Assembly (NCBI GenBank): GCA_018400545.1
Contig: JAGYLT010000020.1
Coordinates: 1 to 15,663, forward strand
Direction: 5' to 3'
Origin: Bacteroidales bacterium
GTDB lineage: Bacteria; Bacteroidota; Bacteroidia; Bacteroidales; 4484-276
Length of the DNA stretch: 15,663 nucleotides
Part shown: positions 15,586-15,663 of the stretch, piece after piece
How positions within the stretch are numbered: position 1 is the stretch's first letter
Layout: the number at the start of each line of letters is the position of its first letter
Position numbers and translations under genes: made by a program
The notes under the pieces: model-generated
Seen by the model: only the letters and a program-made list of their open reading frames with translations
The model's database searches: none
What the model was told of the DNA's origin: nothing

Positions 15586-15615
15586 CAAAAGTATTTAAAA
15601 ATGGAAAAAATCACA
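15586..15615 (-). promoter_or_regulatory. Putative promoter of pgi
   Basis: On the minus strand, TACTTTTG (15593-15586) matches TAnnTTTG exactly. TGTG (15615-15612) lies 18 bases upstream at the -33 position. The pgi start codon follows about 24 bases after the -7 element. Confidence 0.55.
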
Positions 15616-15663
15616 CAGAAGGGAGATTAAAAAAAAGGCAAAGAAAAAGTGCAGCCGGGGAGA

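Noticed and set aside
1..15663. Mobile element, CRISPR or defence system
   Set aside because: No repeat arrays, terminal inverted repeats, transposase, integrase or nuclease-helicase genes are visible; apart from the GIY-YIG remnant, the genes are metabolic, signalling and housekeeping.

Overview
The window reads as a chromosomal stretch of a Bacteroidota bacterium, probably a fermentative or anaerobic Bacteroidales-like lineage. The lineage is inferred from four things. Several promoters match the Bacteroidota -33 TTG / -7 TAnnTTTG pattern. The acpP-fabF-rnc order sits next to a divergent purN. A sodium-pumping methylmalonyl-CoA decarboxylase cluster carries the Bacteroidota-style OadG and OadB forms. 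A lipoprotein has an acidic stretch right after the lipidated Cys. No phage, IS, integrase or CRISPR signal is visible.

Left part (1-1013): the 3' end of a carboxymuconolactone-decarboxylase/AhpD-like gene, a decayed GIY-YIG endonuclease gene on the minus strand, then a tRNA-Val(UAC) with its own promoter and a strong terminator. Next (1014-5302) comes a five-gene plus-strand cluster: methylmalonyl-CoA epimerase, carboxyltransferase alpha subunit, single-span OadG-like subunit, biotin carrier and membrane beta subunit. Together these make a Na+-translocating methylmalonyl-CoA decarboxylase plus the epimerase that feeds it, the energy-conserving end of the succinate-to-propionate route. The mutase is not in the window.

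Middle (5474-10680): a predicted surface lipoprotein of unknown function and an alpha/beta hydrolase on the plus strand. Facing them is a minus-strand operon reading leftward: stand-alone receiver protein, large membrane class III adenylate cyclase with HAMP and TPR, and a second smaller membrane class III cyclase. This looks like a cyclic-nucleotide signalling module and is the least ordinary part of the window.

Right part (10947-15663): a small DUF1289 Cys-rich protein converges on purN. Divergent from purN is acpP-fabF-rnc (fatty acid synthesis plus RNase III), which converges on pgi (glucose-6-phosphate isomerase), whose promoter lies at the right edge. These are housekeeping genes. The rnc start is odd: the only usable start is a TTG, and a one-base loss in a T-run appears to have separated the frame from a nearby ATG.
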